A stretch of DNA of 64,000 nucleotides from Gonocerus acuteangulatus (taxonomy: Eukaryota; Arthropoda; Insecta; Hemiptera; Coreidae), in assembly GCA_946811695.1 (NCBI GenBank), contig OX328125.1, positions 108,793,715 to 108,857,714 on the forward strand, written 5' to 3'. A program made the translations under genes and the position numbers. The notes under the pieces were generated by a model, which searched no databases, was not told the DNA's origin, and saw only the letters and a list, made by a program, of their open reading frames with translations. Below, one piece after another: positions 58,992 to 64,000 of the stretch (the first letter of the stretch is position 1; every line of letters starts with the position of its first letter).

Positions 58992-59802
58992 CAGTAAAAC
59001 CTTGTTAATCCAGACCTCTTTACCCGGACCAGTTTTTAAAACGAAAGTATGTTATGCAGCGTAGTAAATGAAGACTTGTTTTACAGACGATAAATTGATA
59101 TTCTCAGCAGGTAAATTACGCGATTTTCCTTGCATCACGGTCAAGGTACAGTATTGTTTTGCTGTTTCCTTTGCTTGTTGTCCGCGATCTAGACAAAATG
59201 TGAAAACAGTGTTGTGACTATAGAAAAAAGAATGGAAGCGTTGAAAAGAATTGATAAGGGTGAATCATTAAAGAACATTGCTGCCGATTTTGGAGTAGGA
59301 ACATCGGCCGTATCTGATTGGAAAAACAAGGGAAAACGCATTGAAGGCTTTTGTTTCAAGATGATTTCTAAGGACATTTTATGGTGTTTATGACCAACGC
59401 AAAGGCAGTAGCAAACATTAAGAAATTGATGGTGTATTTCGACAGACAAGCCGAAACATTGCCAAATGAACTTCTAATGTTAATGCGAATGCGAGATCAC
59501 GCTGCTCGTAAGTGATACACTAAACTGAGACAGCAGAAGCTCACTGCCTGTTTTTTTACGGACTAGTTTGTAGCTATATTGAGTACAATGCAAATACATA
59601 GGCTATTGCAGTACATAGAGTGTATGTGTTTTTAGGTGAAAGTATGTCGATAATAATTAAAAACTCCATTAAAAATATTTCGGTGATTTATGTTGTTTTT
59701 TTTTTTTTTTTTTTTTTTTCCATCATTCTCTGGATACCTCAGATTTCCGTTAACTGGGATTGGCCCTGGTCCCAGCTGATCTGTGTAAACGAGGTTTTAC
59801 TG
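58992..59802 (+). mobile_element. pogo/Tigger-type transposon, defective
   Basis: 811 bp, TA at 58990-58991 and 59803-59804. Ends CAGTAAAACCTTGTTAATCC and, as complement, CAGTAAAACCTCGTTTACAC. Keeps one HTH piece only. Confidence 0.82.
59220..59400 (+). pseudogene. CENP-B/Tigger-type HTH fragment
   Basis: MEALKRIDKGESLKNIAADF then GVGTSAVSDWKNK, the CENP-B N-terminal helix-turn-helix as in Tigger/jerky proteins. The frame ends soon after and the catalytic domain is absent. Confidence 0.8.
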
Positions 59803-60193
59803 TAATTTCATAAATACATTTCTCTTTTATAAGCTTGGGTTGGTAATTTAAAAACATACTTAACATTTGAAAGAGGACTTTGTAGAATTACTTGGTATTA
59901 TAACACATCACTGTCTTTACTAACCATCCTATCAAAATAGGCTACAATGTTTAAATTCAAACAAAAATATTAGAATTGGATTTCAAGTGTTTTCTCTATG
60001 AATTTCTTGGGCGATGAATAAAGTACAGTGGATAATCGCATTACTGCAAGTCCACGTAGATCTTACGCGCAGATAATGGAATACAACTGATATATAAAAC
60101 TAATATCATACTTATTTTTGTGATCTAATCAGAAATAAATGGAAATTATTCGTGATATTAAAATAAGCCTCACATTAAAGATAAATAATGCCA

Positions 60194-60308
60194 TACTCTT
60201 TTATAATGCCAACAGCTCATCGTCGGTTACCCATTTAGATACTGTCCACATCTGACGTTGCTTAACTTTGGTGGTCAGAGTATTCGCAAGCCTTTAGCTG
60301 TAGGGCCC
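60194..60308 (-). mobile_element. 5S rRNA-derived SINE head
   Basis: The complement reads CCAAAGTTAAGCAACGTCAG, TAAATGGGTAACCGACGATG and AGCTGTTGGCATTATAAAAG, matching the 5S internal region; it lacks the body beyond ATAAAAGAG. Confidence 0.7.
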
Positions 60309-60479
60309 CTCTTCTTTAGTTCGCAAACAAAACGATGTAGCATTTATCTACTCATTTACATAGTTCAGATTTTAGTCCTCTGGCTGCCCCCTCATTCATA
60401 TTAATAGAATTTCTAAAACGAAAAGTCAGGATATTGTAGTTGATTAGAAAATTCTTTAGAGACTGGTCATTGTGTGTCA

Positions 60480-60547
<68 letters not shown>
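60480..60547. repeat. (TA)n microsatellite
   Basis: About 68 bp, perfect. Confidence 0.92.
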
Positions 60548-60551
<4 letters not shown>

Positions 60552-61200
60552 CCTAAGATTGATGATAGAAACCTGCTCAACTGTCAGTATTATTAATGTC
60601 TTTCTATATTTGTAGCAAGTATGATTTCACGCTGAACACTCTGACAATACTCATTTGTCTTTTGCTCTTAATGAATTTAAAATTTGGTCCAAGGAAGATT
60701 ATTGAAAGGCCTAATAGTTAATTTGGACGAGGTTCTGTCTTGCCTCATTATACCGTATTGTGATAAATGTCGCATAATATTTTTATTAGTAAATAAAACT
60801 TATACTCATGTTCCTTTTTTGTTTTATATTTTCAATTTTTTATTATACATAAGTGTTGTATGACGATAGACTAAGCAAATTTGTCCTCAAAGTGTTGGAA
60901 ATAATATAAATGCATTTGTGCAATCATGTATTACTATTGCATTCTTGTCACTATGCAGTCTGTATATAATATGCAAATATATAGATATATATTTGTCTGT
61001 TACACCAAGTCTTTTTCTCAATGTATTCCTCTTAATCTTAATTATTTTATACGAATTGCCTATTTACAATATTCACTTCTAATACAATCCAAAACCTGCT
61101 GTAAGATCACATAAGAACCTTCTTGTATTTGAAGCCTAACCCACGATTCTATATGAATGTTTATTACTGAAAATCATAATTGGAGCAAGCTCCTTGATGT
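60548..61200. other. intergenic, no recognisable feature
   Basis: AT-rich; only short chance frames. Confidence 0.5.
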
Positions 61201-61339
61201 TAGATTAGATAAAGGGTGCCCCGTAAAGCCCAAGAAACTGTACCGAGGCACACAAGACCTATTGTGCCACACGACATGACGTTCTGTTACAATTCCAGAC
61301 CCGTGTCAGTAATAAACCTTCTTACAGTCAGAGAGCCAG

Positions 61340-62240
61340 TAACCGCACGTTTCATGAAGTGCTAGATCGTGGGTAGATAAGAAGGTATATATGTGTTGGC
61401 TAGACTTACCGTGGTACACCAGGTACTGCGCATAGGGGAAAGTTGAAAAAAAATATTGTCCAAAAATAGTGTATTATTCAGAAGCCAACTATCTTTAATG
61501 TAAAATTAAGACTATTTTACAATGAATAATAAATACGGCAGACACTTTTAAGGGGGATAATATATATAAAAAAAACTAAGTTATTTTTATTTTAATATTA
61601 AATGAGTATTTTATTCACACTGCCATTTAAACTGGGACAGATGTACAAGATCATGTGAGCAAGAACCAATGAGAGCGCAGGCGCAGAGAACAACCACAAC
61701 TGCGCGGTGCACTCATTCACTCTTACGGTTACACGCAGTTTATTGCACTCTATCATAAGCAGCAATTATTTTTATGTTTCCTGATAATTAAACCCCACAA
61801 AAAAGTCTGCCCTTTTGTAATTATTTTCCATTATGTTTATTGAAGGTGCTGTTTAAATCGCAGCTTGAATAAAGCACTTCATTTAATATTAAAAATAAAA
61901 ACTAGTACTTTAATTTTTTTTTTTTTTTTCTTCTTCTTCTTCATTTTAACCCTCTTAGAAATGTCTGCCTTGTATATTATTCATTCAAAAACCGCCTTAA
62001 TTTGTAATTAGTTTACATTAATAATAATAATAATAATAATAGTTGGCTTCTGAATAAAACACTATTTTTGGGCAATATTGTTTTGCACCTTTCCCCTATG
62101 CGCAGTACCTGGTGTTCCAACGTATGTCCAGGAAACACATACTTATCTTCTTATCTACCCAAGAGGTACATTATAGCAAAATGTCAAGTTGCATAAAACA
62201 CTTCATGAAAAGTGCGTTACCAGCTCTCCGGCTATTAGAG
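61340..62240. mobile_element. large inverted repeat made of two LINE 3' ends, tail to tail
   Basis: The left copy (plus) and right copy (minus) share AGTAAC.GCAC.TTTCATGA, GGGTAGATAAGAAG, ACACCAGGTACTGCGCATAG and AGTGT.TTATTCAGAAGCCA. The right one ends in (ATT)n (complement), a LINE-like tail. A further inner pair (GGCAGACA) lies near 61540 and 61965. Confidence 0.6.
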
Positions 62241-62375
62241 CTATAAGGTTCAGCTCTTCTATCCTCCTCGGATGATCAATAGTCGCAGCTTCGAAGTGCA
62301 GGTACCTTTCGGCTGCCAATGTACATCTGCATACAATATGGTATGGAGTTTCATTATCTTCAGAGCATAAAGCTC
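62203..62375 (-). pseudogene. LINE polymerase C-terminus
   Basis: The minus strand reads LCSEDNETPYHIVCRCTLAA, then IEELNLIALIAGELVTHFS and stop: the C-x-E..ETP-x-H-I-x3-C ending of jockey-like LINE ORF2. The 3' UTR continues into the inverted repeat. Confidence 0.65.
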
Positions 62376-62565
62376 ATTGATGTTTACTCGGGCTGGATAT
62401 GTTTCATGTCTTCGACGTTTGTTTTGAGGAGCATATGGATAAATTAATAAAACATTGGTCTTGGACTGAAATTAGGCATCTTCTGCTCCTAGCTTTCAGG
62501 CTATTCAAACCTACTTGGTCTAAAGGCTAAAACATCTGCACAGCAAAGTATCTCAAATATAAGGC

Positions 62566-62568
<3 letters not shown>

Positions 62569-62619
<51 letters not shown>
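62569..62619. repeat. (TA)n microsatellite
   Basis: About 50 bp, perfect. Confidence 0.9.
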
Positions 62620-62621
<2 letters not shown>

Positions 62622-62786
62622 CCCAAAAAACGACTGACGATCTTCCCAGGTGGAGACTTCTTGATTTCAGATTGAGGAAATTTTTGTTCAGTTAGCATTT
62701 TATATTAATAAGAAGTAGTAAGATATTTATTGATTCATTATTTAAATTTAACCCATTTATATTGAAAATATCACTACAATATATAT

Positions 62787-63795
62787 TGTTATGATAAAAT
62801 ATATAGTGAGAGAAATAATTTAAGATAATTTTACTATATAACGGGCCACGTTGGGTCGCCATTTAATATAATGATATAAAATCTAGAGAGAATTTAATTT
62901 ATTAGGCCACACGTTGGTTAAGCCATTTAATATAATGACAAATTATATCGAGAGAAAAATTAATTTCCTACTTGATTAGTTATTAATTTTAAATTTATAA
63001 TAATTAATATTTATTTTAAAATGAATTCATTTATTTGGTCACGACTATCAATGAGTATCTTAACCTCAGGGTATAAACGGTTCCAAGTGACTAAAAAGAA
63101 AATAGTATGTATTCTTAAACAGTCCTGACATGCAAGCATCAATCAATACAATAAATCAATATATATCCACAAGAAATAACTCTTACCGTTTAAAGTTGAG
63201 TCTTCCAAATAAGTCAAAGTTCTTCTATTCAGTATTCACATCAATTAATTAGTCTTTTCCTCAGCAGAACATATAACAGATACGTCTTCAATAGCACTAA
63301 CCTCATTTACCGGACTAGAAACTCATATATTTAAAACCTTTAAACACAAAAAATATTCACGCACTAAGCTACCATGTGAAAGTGCTCGGGAAGACGCCGC
63401 ACCAGAGAGAGAAGAGAAGAGAAGGTTTTTAGCGGGAAGAAGACGATGCCTTCTCCCACTACATTCTGTATCTTGTCGGTTTATATTTCTATTTAGGTAA
63501 TTGGAGACCCGATGGCCGTGAGGGTTAAGGCATGAGCACTTAACACTCTGTACCAAAGGTCGTGGGTTCGATTCCCACTAGGGGTGGTGGCTTTTCTTTC
63601 GAAAAAAAGAAAAGGCATCACCCCTATCCTGGCTAGAAAAGGGTGGTAACCTATAGATAACCCGTCCTAAAATTCGTAGTTAATAATAAATGGATGTTAA
63701 AATTTAAATAAATAAATATTTAGGTAATATTTATTATCCTGTAATAAAAGTTATTGATTTATTGTTGCTTGAATGTACATTTATTAGCACTTTCC
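62787..63795 (-). mobile_element. divergent LTR of the non-autonomous family, split by a SINE
   Basis: On the minus strand it ends TTTTATCATAACA at 62787. It shares with copies 1 and 2 the blocks TCACTTGGAACCG, CCTGAGGTTAAGAT and TAATAAATGTACATTCA. Two primer-binding-site-like cassettes lie inside it (about 62842-62862 and 62904-62924). The SINE at 63503-63717 interrupts it. No interior or second LTR is seen, so it may be a solo LTR truncated near 63795. Confidence 0.65.
63503..63717 (+). mobile_element. tRNA-derived SINE, full length
   Basis: GGAGACCCGATGGCCGTGAG, B box GGTTCGATTCC, body and (AAAT) tail as in the 21066 copy. 11-bp target repeats ATTTAGGTAAT at 63491-63501 and 63718-63728. 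Confidence 0.93.
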
Positions 63796-63807
63796 TCCGA
63801 AGGAAAG

Positions 63808-64000
63808 TAGCTATTGAGGTTGGACTCATGACGGAATTTTTGAAAAAATTCTTCAAATCTTTATCGATCCTACCTAGTAGACACCGAAAATGACCCCCGT
63901 TAAAATTTATATATATCTATATATATATATATATATATGCATATATATATATGTGTCTGTTAACACGATAGCGGCCAGAGTTTTAGTTTTTTCGTCATGA
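63808..64000 (+). repeat. interspersed repeat with (TA)n, second copy
   Basis: TAGCTATTGAGGTTGGACTC ... GACACCGAAAATGACCCC as at 18969, then (TA)n (63907-63952) and GTGTCTGTTAACACGATAG, counterpart of the GTCAGTTAACACAAGA block at 19650. Runs off the window. Confidence 0.65.

Overview
This is AT-rich, repeat-laden nuclear DNA from an animal, most probably an arthropod. The evidence is a multi-exon gene with GT-AG introns, tRNA- and 5S-rRNA-derived SINEs, pogo and TTAA-target DNA elements, a Ty3/Gypsy element and many long (TA)n tracts. I cannot name the species. No prokaryotic operon, CRISPR array or genuine tRNA/rRNA gene is present.

One host gene runs through most of the window on the + strand. 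It is an orthologue of Dispatched (disp), the 12-pass RND/sterol-sensing-domain protein that releases lipid-modified Hedgehog from producing cells. Seventeen coding exons between 1802 and 48083 join in frame (phases agree at all 16 junctions) into about 1005 codons. A probable 3'-UTR intron starts 11 nt after the stop, and the last exon (from 49472) ends near an AATAAA at 50119. Upstream exons and the promoter lie left of the window.

The introns and the 3' flank are built of transposable elements, often nested. The main ones are: (1) two complete non-autonomous LTR retrotransposons (2148-5307 and 21730-24793) of one family, each with a single open frame between apparently identical LTRs, plus a divergent LTR relative at 62787-63795 split by a SINE; (2) a Ty3/Gypsy gag-pol with an intact pol frame and a textbook -1 frameshift signal, lying between 98%-identical 207-bp inverted repeats (25781-31232); (3) tRNA-headed and 5S-headed SINEs that share a body segment; (4) four families of short TTAA-target elements; (5) three pogo-type elements with decayed transposase pieces; (6) a 'TTAGYGCGGTTCC' family present five times, two copies carrying a (TA)n tract at the same internal site; (7) a 'CCTGTTCAG' family, often folded back and itself a target of insertions; (8) fold-back elements, LINE 3' ends and three minisatellites (34, 44 and 53 bp units).

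Right of disp (50.2-64 kb) I find no host gene. That region holds the 53-bp minisatellite, fold-backs, a pogo element, SINE and LINE fragments and the split LTR. The most notable observations are the reiterated primer-binding-site cassettes absorbed into LTR ends, the slippery site plus pseudoknot in the Gypsy element, the SINE body shared between two unrelated polymerase III heads, and a GxxxDS in place of GxxxDD in Dispatched.
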